Shown piece after piece: positions 10,948-21,564 of a stretch of DNA of 64,000 nucleotides (positions are counted from its first letter, which is position 1; the number at the start of each line of letters is the position of its first letter). The stretch is from Curvularia sp. ZM96 (Eukaryota; Ascomycota; Dothideomycetes; Pleosporales; Pleosporaceae): the NCBI GenBank assembly GCA_022457065.1, contig JAJGBQ010000001.1, positions 4,526,001-4,590,000 of the forward strand, read 5' to 3'. The notes beneath the pieces were generated by a model. That model saw only the letters and a program-made list of their open reading frames with translations. It did no database searches and had not been told where the DNA came from. A program made the translations under genes and the position numbers.

Positions 10948-13900
10948 AGTCCACGAAGCCCGTAAGGAATCTGGTCTTCTTACAGCGTGTGTTCAAACGC
11001 CGACAAAGGAACCTTCGATTATTAGGGGTATTCGAGAAAGCCTGAGTCCAGCAGCAACGTGGCCCGGTATGGATACAGCAAAACAGCGAGCCCGGGAGAG
11101 CGCCTCACGACAAAGAAGGAGCGTACTGAGACTTGCCGCAATACTCTTTCGTATGGCCGTCGTGTAAGGCTCCGGAAAGCCCTGGCGGCCATGGATATCA
11201 AGCCAAAGCGGGCCTGGCCATGCGGTTGCAGATTTCAACACGGCTGCACCGAGCGGGACCGGCATATTGTTGAGTGGTAATGCTTTGGTACGTAGCCGAG
11301 GCAATGCTCAGGGTTTGCGCTTTCAAGCCCAGCTCTTGCATACTTTCAACATGTCTCGCTTTCTTCGTGTGCCCACACTTTTTCCACACTTTTCAATCCT
11401 CTCATGATGGCTATTCATAGGTTATTGGTACACAGCCTGCAACTATTCCTTAGCGTAGTTGCTTTCCGTCTTCGTGCCTTGTGTATCTGGTCAAATGTAG
11501 AAAGAGTCGGAATAATCGCGGTTCCAAACCGTATGTCGTATATTCTCCCAGTTCGCCTTTGCTCTTCGTTTTCCGTGCTTTCTTCTTACAACGCTCTTTC
11601 TTTTCTGACAGATGGATATGGCCGTGCTCTGTCTAGGGTTCGTGCCGAGTTCGTAACTTCGCGAGGCAGGGGTCGTGGACGAACATGGTTGTGGTACGTG
11701 TAGGCAGGCGCGATCTCACACGACGTAACGCGAGGCGACATATCGAAGGGCGCATCGGTAATGACTCGACTGTTAAGAAGACCTTGCTACTGGTTGATTC
11801 CACCCACCGCGTTCGCGTGTCCAACGAGTCTAACAAGTCGAGCGAATGTGGAATGCCTCATCGGTTGGATAAACGAGGATGTGAGACGGCAGTTTCATCT
11901 GATCCCCAGTCAAAGTTGGAGTTAACAAGAATCGATCGAGGGTCACGCGAGAACGACCGTTGTTAGTTTGTTGATGCAGAGGTCGGACAGGACTGTTGGA
12001 GCTTGGGGACGGCAATGGGCGTGTCTGTACAAGGGATGCTGGTCATGGAGACGCTCCAACGCTCTGACACTCCGCAAACCGATGAGCAAGATGAAAAGCC
12101 GATGGAAAAAGTAGAGAGTGACGATAGGATGTTGGTGTTGATGGTGGACAGGAACAAAGTCCCACCTGCCTGCCTTGAAAGCCTGGTACCCTAGTATTAG
12201 TACTGTCCTCATCCATGTCGTACGGCGACCCTACCCGCACCCTATTGTTTCCAAACTCTTGTACTCAGCAGCCTTCTTCAACAGCTACATTGCATCCGCC
12301 CTGTCCATTCGAGTCTAATGCATCCGCTACATCTTGTTATCACGCGAGTTCACTTGGAGTGTAGCAGACACCAGAGGCGCCGCGACCGAGAATGCTATTC
12401 TGTACGATCTGGCCTATCTCTCAAGCACTCCAGACCTAGCCAGCTTCTCTTCAGTCTCGTATGTACGGAGCCCCACCCGGCGTTCGACGAGCTCGTTTCC
12501 ATGCCCGCGTCGCTTCGGATATGACCTCCGCGGTCCGGCTAAACCATCTGTGCACTCCTAGAGAAGCTCAATAGGGGAAGATATGTCTGCCACGAGGTAG
12601 CCAGGGGTATTGATGCTCCTCCATGGCTTTCGGGCGGGATGAGAGGCTCTGCCTGTGCTCGCTCACTCCATTGAGCTGCGGCCCACAGTCCTGGGGAGAT
12701 GGCTCTCAGCCGCCGGCTGATAGCTGCTCCTCCTCCGAAGTTTGATGACGACGATATCTTCTCACTTGGCGTGAGATTCGGTGTACAGGTTCGCAGGGTG
12801 ATTGTGGATAGGGTGCAGATACCATTGAGGTCTCTGCCGGAACTCGGTGGAGCTTCCCAGGCTGGGTCATTGCTCGGAAGCGGCAATTACGTGCATTAGC
12901 GGAAGAGGGCCTACCAACACTTGACAGTAAGTACAAACCGCGAACGTCGGTGAAATAATGAGCTAGGTTCCATGGGTAATACGATAGAGTGATGCGACCC
13001 CATCCACCGTACCGACTTTATAGCTCGCCAATTCGCTTCACAACGGACTGTATGATGACCTGGCGACGGGACGAACCTTGTACCTTCCTACCCAAAAGCA
13101 ATTCACTATAGGCGCTTATTCGCTTCCTACCGCCCCACCGATCGATCTCACTCGAGACGCGATACCCGCTCCGCTTTGATCACAGTCACCGTCATACAAG
13201 GATGCTCACCAGCCTGGTTTCCATAATCACCCGGGGATAACAAGACGACTCGCTGGTACGGCTGCATTCAGCAATAGCTGGTGGCTACCAGCTTGCTACA
13301 TCTAGCGTACATACAGGACATCTGTGGCATTCACGTCTATGCATGGCAGTTATAGACACAACCTCAATACGGGTGAGGGGAACATGGGAAATTGGAAACA
13401 TGGGGAAAACTGGGATCGGGGATGTAGACGGGGAAAACTGGGAAAACCGGGCGCCGCCCACAGCCTGGCCACGTACAGACTAACCAACTTCACCTTCTGC
13501 TTACATCCTGGAAAGCTTCAGATCATGTTCTTTTTTTTTCTTGTTTTCTTTTTTTCTTGCAGAAATCACCGATAGGAGCTGTGGCAGATCAGCAGATCTA
13601 TGTTTGCCTCCTTGCGCGCAGGGCACGCTACGTCACGCATTTAGAACCACGTTGAGCAAAATAGGATGCGGTATTCGGTCGTAAGCTAGTATTGGTATTT
13701 TTGGAGAAGAACCCCTCGCAAAATTCAGGCATGAGGAGCGCCCGACACTCAACTAAGCACAATACAATAGGAGTATCATTCCGAGCCTTTCCAGCATTAG
13801 CCGACGGTACTCAGCCTTGCACACTATTCATGAGCGTTGCTTCATCGCAGGTGGACTTGGTGTCCTGGTATCATTGATATCATAACCAGCCAATGTAGCT

Positions 13901-13994
13901 ATCCAGGGCTTTTCAGCCTACCACATATCCATTTCACATCCACATCTATCATTTTTCTCATCCTTTTTATGCCTGCAAGGTGCAGACCAATCGT
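10948..13994. other. 3-kb intergenic stretch without a convincing gene
   Basis: Short frames on both strands, none with a family signature. The segment 13371-13455 is G/A-rich with reiterated GGGAAAACTGGG-like units. Short T-rich runs occur near 13530. The right end is the 3' flank of LSM1. Confidence 0.4.
13371..13455. repeat. Imperfect G/A-rich tandem motif
   Basis: Variants of GGGAAA(A)CTGGG recur, for example 'catggggaaaactggg', then 'cggggaaaactggg' and 'gggaaaaccggg', spaced by about 10-25 bases. Several GGG runs on the plus strand could form a G-quadruplex, but that is inference. Confidence 0.5.
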
Positions 13995-14873
13995 TTATCC
14001 TTGCATTCCAAATCCGGGCTCAATGCCGGCCTGCCTCAGGGCTTTAGCTCGCCGTGAGTCTACCTCCTTCCTCTCCGCTTTTTGTGACGCTGCCAATGCC
14101 CTGACTTGGTCTTCCTCCGCAAACTTGGCGCCCCTGGGGTACTCTTCTCGGTCGAGGTCGACGGTTGCGCATATCGTGACGTTCTCGCCTCTGACAGTCA
14201 TGACACCAGGGAGTTTGACATCGTGTATCAGCCACCGGGGAACCGAGGGGTCGGACGAAGGTGTAGCTTCTGGGTTACGTGCTGCTATACGCTCGTAGCA
14301 TTCTGTGAGAACGAGGTTCGCTGCGGATTGTTAATGAACATACGACAAGAGAAGAGCGGACTAATAGGCGTGGACGTACCAAACTGGTCGTATGAACGTA
14401 GGATACCAATGTACTCTTTCTCGTCGCGGAGCAATACATCAACCTTCTCTGTACACTGTCAACGTGCTGTCAGTACGCCATGCAAAAGTGTGCCCATACT
14501 GTCCACCATGTCTAGCAACATGGCCGAGGTCAAGAAGGCTTGCGGCGGGAGGTCGACGGGAAGTATTGGCTGGGGAGCGAGTCCACGCGCGCCTCCGAGT
14601 ACGTTTGGTCCATGTGGTTGTTGCTGTTGTGACTGCGGCGGTGGTGTGGCACTGTATACGCCCTCGTAGCCTGTAGGCGACGCATTAGCATTGCGCCGTG
14701 CAGCATTCCAAGGGCGGATTGACCTCACCCATACCTGGCGACGGGCCGCGAGGAAGCTCGGAGATCTGCGGCTGCAGTTGGCTGGGCGCTTGCATGGAGC
14801 GCTGGAGCATGGCGTTGAAGTCTGGCCCTGCGGCCGCGGGGCCTCTGGGCGGCTGGTGGTTGTTGAAGGCCAT
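13995..14873 (-). CDS. LSM1: LSm1-type Sm-like protein, cytoplasmic mRNA decapping complex
   Basis: Four exons, 14873-14729, 14670-14500, 14448-14380 and 14320-13995, encode 236 residues. Introns are 58, 51 and 59 bases with GTGAGG, GTATGG and GTACGT donors and CAG acceptors. After splicing, the Sm1 motif reads LLDMVDKKVDVLLRD then EYIGILRSYDQFANLVL, and the Sm2 motif reads VRGENVTICATVDLDRE, the LSm1 form of these motifs. LSm1 is the subunit that distinguishes the cytoplasmic LSm1-7 ring, which binds oligoadenylated mRNA 3' ends with Pat1 and promotes decapping. An N-terminal Pro/Gln-rich extension of about 100 residues precedes the Sm fold. The linker between the two Sm motifs is longer than in yeast or human LSm1. 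The start is the ATG at 14873; the frame is open slightly upstream without an ATG. Confidence 0.9.
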
Positions 14874-15599
14874 GGCGTGGGGGTTGCTCAATGCAGCAAT
14901 GGTGGTATTTCTGGAGAGTTATTTAGCGATTGCGGGAAGGCGATGGGCAAGGAGCAATCATGGCGAGAGGTTCGAATGTTGCTTTGCGCAGGCACCTTGG
15001 CTGTTTACGTAGTTGATGAGCCCGACGGTTCGCGTAGGCATGGCCCACTAGTAGCTTGGCATGGCGGCAGTGGGTGCGAGGCTTAAGTACTATGAGGCTG
15101 TTCAACCCCTCTATAATATTGAAGCAGTCTTCAAGCTTTAACATACCGTTTCTTCTGCAAGCTAAGTATGCTGTATTACAAAAGTCTAGAGAGTCCTTGC
15201 TCTCCGCGCCCAGTCAAAGGACCATCTGCCACAGCTCACAGCCCAATGCACCCTTTGGCAACAAAAGCAAAGTATGCCAAAGAAGCCAGTTTCTGAACTA
15301 GATTGAGATCGAAGTAAAGAAAGAAACATAAGAGTTGGCGATAAACGGCAGCTCATCCTGCTTGCCTGGCCGTCACCATCGTCCCGTCAACATATTGATC
15401 GAACTAGATAACAGCGGACGAATCGGAGCTGAGTTACGCCGCATTGTAGAACGTTTAATCCCATCTCCTATATCTCCTATATATTTTCCATCTTCATTGT
15501 GTCTTTGTTAGGCGACAAAGTCTCTCGAACGCTATCGCCACAGCCCGCTTTCATTCCAGCACCCTAGCAGATCACTCCGCATTGAGATTTCCAACATTC
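14874..15599. promoter_or_regulatory. Divergent intergenic region between LSM1 and the dehydrogenase gene
   Basis: The two flanking genes point away from each other, so this interval should carry both promoters. A TATATATT element lies at 15478-15485, about 115 bases before the dehydrogenase ATG, within a pyrimidine-rich stretch. No open frame has family resemblance. Confidence 0.4.
15478..15485 (+). promoter_or_regulatory. Possible TATA element of the dehydrogenase gene
   Basis: TATATATT, about 115 bases upstream of the ATG at 15600, in a CT-rich context. Spacing is plausible for a fungal core promoter; there is no direct evidence of use. Confidence 0.3.
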
Positions 15600-16598
15600 A
15601 TGGCTGCCATGTTCCAAGTCTTCAAACACAAATGGATTAACTCACCAAAAGAGGTCCACGAGGATTACACCGGACGAAACATTATTGTGACTGGTGCGAC
15701 ATCTGGCATTGGGAAAGAGGCAGTCTTCAAGTTTGCGAAACTAGGGGCTGCCAAAGTCATCATGGCAGCACGGGACTTGGAAAGGGGAGAGTCAACCAAG
15801 GCTACTCTGGAAGCTCGCCTGGGGCGAAAGGACCAACTCGAAGTCTGGAAGCTGGATTTGATGCTCTACGATAGTGTGGAGGCCTTCGCGAACCGCGCAA
15901 ACGAGCTTGAACACCTTGACATAGCTGTTTTGAACGCAGGCACTCGGCGAGTCGCTTTCCACCAGTCAACCCATGGATGGGAAGAGGACATCCAGGTTAA
16001 CACACTCTCTACGACGCTCTTGGCTATCCTGTTATTACCAAAGTTGAAACAGTCGAAAGAATACACGGGCAGGATCCCAGTCCTCGAGTTTATCAACTCG
16101 GGTCTCCACCGCAAAGCCGTGGTTCCGCCCGAGCTCCGCCAGGAACCCAATGTGCTCGACCATTACAACAAGAAGGAGAACCACAAGGAAGGCAACCAGT
16201 ATAAGTTCTCCAAAGTGTTCCTCATGTACGCTACGATGAAGCTCGCCGACGAGATATCCTCTGGCGACGTGATCGTGACGAGCGTCTGTCCTGGCTGGGT
16301 CGATACAAACTTGGGCAGAGATCATTTCTTTCCCGGTTTACATATCCTGGCTTTCCTGTTCATTTTCTTGTTTATGCGAACACCATCTCAAGGGGCGAAC
16401 ACTATATTAAGCGGAACAATTCAGGGAGAAAAGGCTCATGGTAGGTTTTGGCAGCACGACCAGTTTCAGCCAACTCCACCCAGTCTGCAAGGCGCTGAGA
16501 TGCATGAGCTCAGGTTGAGAATGTGGGATGAGATTGTAGCTGCCCTGCGGAAAGATGTGCCGAGTGTTACAAAGGCCATAGATGTTGCGTTGTCATAG
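15600..16598 (+). CDS. Short-chain dehydrogenase/reductase, retinol-dehydrogenase-like
   Basis: Intronless, 332 residues from the ATG at 15600. It has a classical SDR Rossmann fold: TGATSGIGKEA (cofactor-binding TGxxxGIG), AARD, NAG (VLNAGT), the INS catalytic-Ser strand, and YKFSK with catalytic Tyr201 and Lys205, then the VCPGWVDT motif. Such enzymes oxidise or reduce small alcohols or ketones with NAD(P)(H); the Arg in AARDLERG suggests NADP(H), an inference. A hydrophobic segment after the PG motif (around residues 240-260, LHILAFLFIFLF) suggests membrane association. Many pleosporalean genomes have this WWOX/retinol-dehydrogenase-like type. The substrate cannot be predicted and no biosynthetic cluster surrounds it. 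Confidence 0.88.
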   Translation: MAAMFQVFKHKWINSPKEVHEDYTGRNIIVTGATSGIGKEAVFKFAKLGAAKVIMAARDLERGESTKATLEARLGRKDQLEVWKLDLMLYDSVEAFANRANELEHLDIAVLNAGTRRVAFHQSTHGWEEDIQVNTLSTTLLAILLLPKLKQSKEYTGRIPVLEFINSGLHRKAVVPPELRQEPNVLDHYNKKENHKEGNQYKFSKVFLMYATMKLADEISSGDVIVTSVCPGWVDTNLGRDHFFPGLHILAFLFIFLFMRTPSQGANTILSGTIQGEKAHGRFWQHDQFQPTPPSLQGAEMHELRLRMWDEIVAALRKDVPSVTKAIDVALS

Positions 16599-16953
16599 CT
16601 GTGAGGATACCACGAGTATAGAATGTTCGGAACCAGCTTCGTACCATCCGGTCGTGAGCTGCAATATATATCGCGTTATGACATACCACATACCCTGATC
16701 AGTTTCTTCAGATAGCCGAGTCCTCATTTGCATAATACGTTCTAGAAAAAATGGGATTGTTCCTGAATCCCATCTTGGGTGGGGACGGCTGCACCACGCG
16801 ATCTCAGCACCTCCACAAATGACGTCGTGCTCCTGAATTCAAGAAGCAGCAACGCCTCTGAATATGCGGCGCGTGTTACCAGCAGCGCTGCACGCCTCAA
16901 CTCCTCCCATACATACAGAGGGTAATTACGGCCGTTTAGTCGGCTGCCGGTAG
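16599..16953. other. Intergenic: 3' flank of dehydrogenase and promoter of APP1
   Basis: No supported gene. AT-richer DNA after the dehydrogenase stop is followed by a GC-richer leader in front of the APP1 ATG at 16954. Confidence 0.4.
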
Positions 16954-19900
16954 ATGCCCAAACTGCCCTTTCGCCGTAAGCCCTCCGCCCAAGGCCGCGA
17001 GTCCATCCTCCGCTTCCTATTCCCCCGGACACGAGCCCGCGCGCGCATCCACCTCTCCAAGCTCCGCCACGAGACCTTCCCGTCGCTCAAGCATCGGGCC
17101 CAGTCACGCATATACAGATATCTGCTCTATCGCCAGTCGCTCAGGCTCCGGGGCAAGCCGACCATTGCCCAGCGCCTGCGAGGCTATACTCGACGTTTGG
17201 CTGGCAGCAGTTACCTCGAAGATGCTGCAAGAGTTCGACGACAGCAGATAGCGAAGCAACAGGGTGACAAGGCATTGACCGACTCTGCGATGTCGTATCA
17301 AGAGGGGTATGAAGCGCGGGAGCCAGGGTCCCGAAGGCGAAAGCTGGCCGGCTATCTGAAGGCGGCAAACGAGCTCAGGCAGACCTATACGCAACAATAC
17401 ACCTCGAACTGGAACAACAGAGAGGCACATTACGACTATGAAGACGACACGCCAGGAGGATTTCCCGACGCAGCCGTCGTTAGGAGCGGCCGCGAAGAGA
17501 TGGTGCTGTTCCCTAGCTATGCTCGCAGACACGTCAAGAGGAAGCCAGAAGCACAGACAGCGACAATGCAAGAGACGGGAGGTCAAGGGCGTAATTCGCA
17601 AGAGTCCAACAACCCAGGAGATGCCGACTTTTGGAAAGAGCAGTGGAACAACTACGAGGACGACAATGCGGTAGTAGACGTCGATGTTCGTGGCTGGATA
17701 TATTCGCCACACAAGGGGCCCATGACGAGGAAACAGAGACTCTTCATTGGCCTTGCACGGCAGCTGGTTGGCGTACAGGCTCCCCCACAAACCTCGGGCT
17801 CTTCTGCAGAAAGTAGTCGGGATACAAGCCCACAGCGCGCTGGATATCGGGAGCGAGCCCACCTACGCGATGCCCAACACGATGAAGCGATCGCTGCTAG
17901 AGAAGCGGAAGAGATTCTGCGTAGAGGCGAAAGCGAAGCAAGAGCTGCTGCACGTGGCGCCTACAGCGAGAGGCCTGCCAGACAAAATGATGACATAGAG
18001 CTTTACCGGACGGAAAGTGGCAGCGCTGTCCGACCTAACAATGACAGAGTCCACCAGTTGGCCCACAGCACGTCACAGGATTCGATGCGGAGTGAGACGA
18101 GCATAAAGCCCCTGCAAAAGCGCAGCTCCTGGAATCAACCTTCTGAAATGAGCCCGGCAGAGCTTGCCGAAGCCAATGCCCGCCTCATGGCTAGATTACG
18201 ACATTTTCTTGCCATACCTATGGCCAACACACCCATCAGCGTTTTCTTCTATAATGAGACCATCTCAAAGCAGCGGACGGTGTATACGGACGCCGCAGGG
18301 CATTTTAGCATAAGCGCAGCGTTAGACTTTGTACCTACACACGTACGCATCTTGGCATCAGACAAGCTCTCAGCAACGGAGGAGGTTATAGTCACTTCTT
18401 CGCAAGGTATCAGCGTAATAAGCGACATTGACGACACCATCAAGCACTCTGCCATTGGGAGTGGTGCTCGGGAAATTTTCCGCAATGTCTTTATCCGTGA
18501 TCTCCTCGATCTTACCATCGACGGTGTCAGAGAGTGGTACAACAAAATGGCGGAAATGGGAGTGAAATTCCACTACGTCTCCAACTCCCCCTGGCAGTTG
18601 TATCCTGTCATTTCGAAATACTTCTCGCTGGCTGGGCTACCACCGGGATCATTCCATCTGAAGCAATATAGCGGCATGTTGCAGGGCATTTTCGAGCCTG
18701 TTGCAGAGAGAAAGAAGGTTACACTGGATAAGATTGCTAGAGATTTTCCAGAGCGCAACTTTATCTTGATTGGAGACAGTGGCGAAGCTGATCTTGAGGT
18801 GTACACTGATTTTGTCCTTGAAAACCCAGGAAGAGTAGTCGCGGTCTTCATTCGCGACGTGACCACAACGGACAGCCCAGGATTCTTCGATCCCTCGATG
18901 GGTCCTCCATCTGGCAGCCGTTCTTCATCTCCGCCGTCGGCGCAGGCTGCTAGTGGAGGCAGCGCAGCCGCGTCGAATAAGGCTCGTTCATTCTCTGAAG
19001 AGAACGATCCCGAACTCAAGGCCGCCATTGCAGCGTCATTGCGCGATATGGATGCAGAGAGCAACAAACGTGCTAAGTCACGCTTCCCAGAATGGAATGA
19101 CGATCAACGGCCAAAACCGCCAGCAAGGAAGCCCTCTCTCCAGGCTGCTTCTCAGCAGAAATCAGCGCCGAGCCTGATCGATCTATCCTCAGAAGACGAC
19201 ACAGAAGAGTCGCCGGCGCTGAAAAGATTCAACTCAGAAACCAGGGCTGACAATGAGAAACATCGTGCGTCGGTTGCATCGACTGCTAGTACGAAGTCTG
19301 CGCCTCCGCCTCCTAGAAAGCCTGTCGCCTTGAGGAGTCCCTCGAGCGAATCTACACTGTCTAAACCACCACTTCCTTCTACTCCAAAGCCACAGCCACC
19401 CAAACCCCGGCTGGCCTCGACGGCTATGAATCAATCAAGCCCGCTCTCACAGCAGCAAAACGTGCCTAGGAATGCCAATACATCCACGCCTACAAAGCCT
19501 CCCGTAGGCCCCAAGCCAGGCATGCGACAAGAGAGCCAGGCACCAGAAGATGAACAATCTTACGCTGGCATGGCGCGTGACAAGCTCTGGTCTGTCTACA
19601 ACAATCTACCTGCGCTGAGGTCAACAGAAGTGCCTAGCTCAAACGCATCCACTCTCGAAGTCTCTGGGGCCCGAAAAGGTCCTCCTCCACCCCCACCCCG
19701 GCGCGGAAACCGCGACATGGCTACCAACGCCGCATCGTACGTGGGCTCTAAAGCGTCTTCAGCATGGCAACACGCGCCGTCGATGCCTTACCACACGCGC
19801 CCGCAAGTGACGTCGGCGCAAACGTCGCAACCCTTTTCTACGACGGCTTCCCGCCAAGCTATCAATCGCACAAGCACAGGAAGTACCCTCGGCGCAGCTG

Positions 19901-20178
19901 GTGGTGATCCGCAGCAACAACCGTACGGAAGCAAGAAGGAAATGCTCTGGCGCCAGAGATGGGCGCACGCAGAACAGGTGCTAGGGGAGCAAGGCGTAGT
20001 GCTGAGGTCGTGGCGTGTAGGAAGTGATATTATGGATGAGGCGGAGCGAATTATTCGGGATGCGGAGAGGAGGTTTAAGCGGGAGGAGAGGAGGTTGGAT
20101 GAGAGTGCAGGAAATACGGCGAGGAATGGGGGGAGAGGAGGGGGGACGATTAGGAAGGTTGATGAGAGGGATAGATAG
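16954..20178 (+). CDS. APP1: APP1-like Mg2+-dependent phosphatidate phosphatase
   Basis: Intronless, 1074 residues, ATG at 16954. The N-terminal half is basic and Arg-rich with a conserved segment around VDVRGWIYSPHKGP. A beta-rich domain (ISVFFYNETISKQRTVY) leads into the App1 catalytic (DUF2183) domain: SDIDDTIKHSAIG carries the DxDxT nucleophile motif with the first Asp at about residue 491, then FHYVSNSPWQLYP, and FILIGDSGEADLEVY. Yeast App1 is a haloacid-dehalogenase phosphatase that converts phosphatidate to diacylglycerol at cortical actin patches. The C-terminal 430 residues are low complexity with many PxxP motifs (PPPPPRRG), expected to bind SH3 domains of endocytic proteins. A ubiquitin-interacting-motif-like stretch, DPELKAAIAASLRDMD, lies near residues 684-700. 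Confidence 0.92.
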   Translation: MPKLPFRRKPSAQGRESILRFLFPRTRARARIHLSKLRHETFPSLKHRAQSRIYRYLLYRQSLRLRGKPTIAQRLRGYTRRLAGSSYLEDAARVRRQQIAKQQGDKALTDSAMSYQEGYEAREPGSRRRKLAGYLKAANELRQTYTQQYTSNWNNREAHYDYEDDTPGGFPDAAVVRSGREEMVLFPSYARRHVKRKPEAQTATMQETGGQGRNSQESNNPGDADFWKEQWNNYEDDNAVVDVDVRGWIYSPHKGPMTRKQRLFIGLARQLVGVQAPPQTSGSSAESSRDTSPQRAGYRERAHLRDAQHDEAIAAREAEEILRRGESEARAAARGAYSERPARQNDDIELYRTESGSAVRPNNDRVHQLAHSTSQDSMRSETSIKPLQKRSSWNQPSEMSPAELAEANARLMARLRHFLAIPMANTPISVFFYNETISKQRTVYTDAAGHFSISAALDFVPTHVRILASDKLSATEEVIVTSSQGISVISDIDDTIKHSAIGSGAREIFRNVFIRDLLDLTIDGVREWYNKMAEMGVKFHYVSNSPWQLYPVISKYFSLAGLPPGSFHLKQYSGMLQGIFEPVAERKKVTLDKIARDFPERNFILIGDSGEADLEVYTDFVLENPGRVVAVFIRDVTTTDSPGFFDPSMGPPSGSRSSSPPSAQAASGGSAAASNKARSFSEENDPELKAAIAASLRDMDAESNKRAKSRFPEWNDDQRPKPPARKPSLQAASQQKSAPSLIDLSSEDDTEESPALKRFNSETRADNEKHRASVASTASTKSAPPPPRKPVALRSPSSESTLSKPPLPSTPKPQPPKPRLASTAMNQSSPLSQQQNVPRNANTSTPTKPPVGPKPGMRQESQAPEDEQSYAGMARDKLWSVYNNLPALRSTEVPSSNASTLEVSGARKGPPPPPPRRGNRDMATNAASYVGSKASSAWQHAPSMPYHTRPQVTSAQTSQPFSTTASRQAINRTSTGSTLGAAGGDPQQQPYGSKKEMLWRQRWAHAEQVLGEQGVVLRSWRVGSDIMDEAERIIRDAERRFKREERRLDESAGNTARNGGRGGGTIRKVDERDR

Positions 20179-20742
20179 ATGCATAGAGAGAGAGACAGGA
20201 TTGTTGTATAGGAATAAAGAGGGTATTGATATTTCTATCATTTTTAGGACTTTCTCATGCACATAGCCGTACGGCAGTTATTTATGAAAAATCATGAGAG
20301 GAAAATCACGGTTTTCTTTCACTCAATAGGTTCATTTTGCATATCCTCGCCTCTCTCTTCCTTTACCCCAAGGGAATTAGGCTAGTGAGGCTGAAGTTTG
20401 TCGAGCGAGAGAGAGAGAGCTAGTTTAGCGCATTATTGTGTTTAGTCGTGATGTCATGTTTTCCTAATTGCGCCCTGGACCTTGTTTTTGGTAGTACGAC
20501 GTTCGTTTAGAAAGGGGATCAGCAGGGTTTGGGGGGAAACGTATTGGGTGGGTGACGTGTGGGTTTCAAAAGGGGCCATAAAGAGGGGTTGGGCAGGGGG
20601 GTTGGGTTGGCTGCGGAGGTACTTTACATGTGCCTGGGACCTTTTCGCTGTGTCGAGTGATTGTTTACGTTGGCTGACTACGCATGTAAATTTTTGCTCT
20701 GTCGTTTCCTACCTTCTACACTTCATTTTTGTTTAGGGAAAA
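20179..20742. other. Intergenic: 3' flank of APP1 and promoter/leader of the next gene
   Basis: G-rich and GA-repeat DNA (GAGAGAGAGAGAG near 20408) with no supported open frame. The last bases are the untranslated leader of the following gene, with an in-frame TAG at 20734-20736 just before its split start codon. Confidence 0.4.
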
Positions 20743-21564
20743 ATGTAAGTGGCCTTTTTTCGGGGTTTGTTTTCTGTTGCGTGGATATGGGGAGGTGGGG
20801 GTTCGCATTTGGCTGACTTGTGATCAGGCCATCTAGCAAGGGCAAACCGACGGATCCCAAGTTGAGGGAGAAGGTCAAAGAAGAAGTTAAACAGGAGACG
20901 AATAAAGATGGTGGAGGAAAAGGAGAATGGAGTGCGTGGAAGGTATGGTCATTTCTACTTCACTCTTTTTTCTGCGAGGACAAAACTCTTGTTTTATCTT
21001 TCTCCCACCTTGTTATATCGCTCGCTCAAGAGATATTCAGTTTAGATGCAGATGCTAACATATGCATGATAGGCGAGCAAATTAGCAAAAGAGTATGAGA
21101 AGAAAGGAGGTGGGTATGAGAATGAACCTGGGAGCAAGAATGAACCCAAGAAGGGTGTACCGCAGGAGAAGTCTCCGGGGAAGAAGAAGGTAGAGGAGAA
21201 AGAGAAAGAGAAGAAAGAGGACGAGAGCGATGAAGAGAAGGAAGAGAAGGGCAAGAAAGATGAAGCTGCCGAGTCTCCGCAAGATGAAGAAGACCAGGAC
21301 GAAGATGCGCCTCCGAGCGCACAGAAACAAAAGACAAAAGCCAACACGGGAGCGAAGAAGACGGGTGGTGCAAAGGCTGGAGCGAAGAAAGGAGACTCGA
21401 AAGTGTTGAAAGGAAAGGGAAAAGAGCGGACTGAGGGAGTGAGGAAATCTGCTCGAGTGGCTGTCGGGAAGCGAAAGTCGTATGAGGATGACGAAAACGA
21501 GAATAGCAGCAAGGAGGAAGAGAAGAAGACGGCAAAGCCCAAGACGAAGAAGAGTAAATCGTGA
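20743..21564 (+). CDS. Lysine/glutamate-rich small protein with an intron-split start codon
   Basis: Exons 20743-20744, 20828-20942 and 21073-21564 give 202 residues. The first coding exon supplies only A and T; intron 1 (GTAAGT, CTGAC branch, ATCAG) ends just before the G that completes ATG, followed by PSSKGKPTDPKLREKV. No other in-frame ATG exists in the protein, and the frame upstream of AT hits TAG after two codons, so this is the only start that fits. Intron 2 has donor GTATGG and acceptor GATAG. The conserved part is EWSAWKASKLAKEYEKKGG and YENEPGSKNEPKKG; the rest is a Lys/Glu/Asp-rich disordered tail with basic clusters (GKKKVEEK, KTKKSKS) suggesting nuclear location. It resembles uncharacterised small fungal proteins with this WSAWKA core; function unknown. 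Confidence 0.82.
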
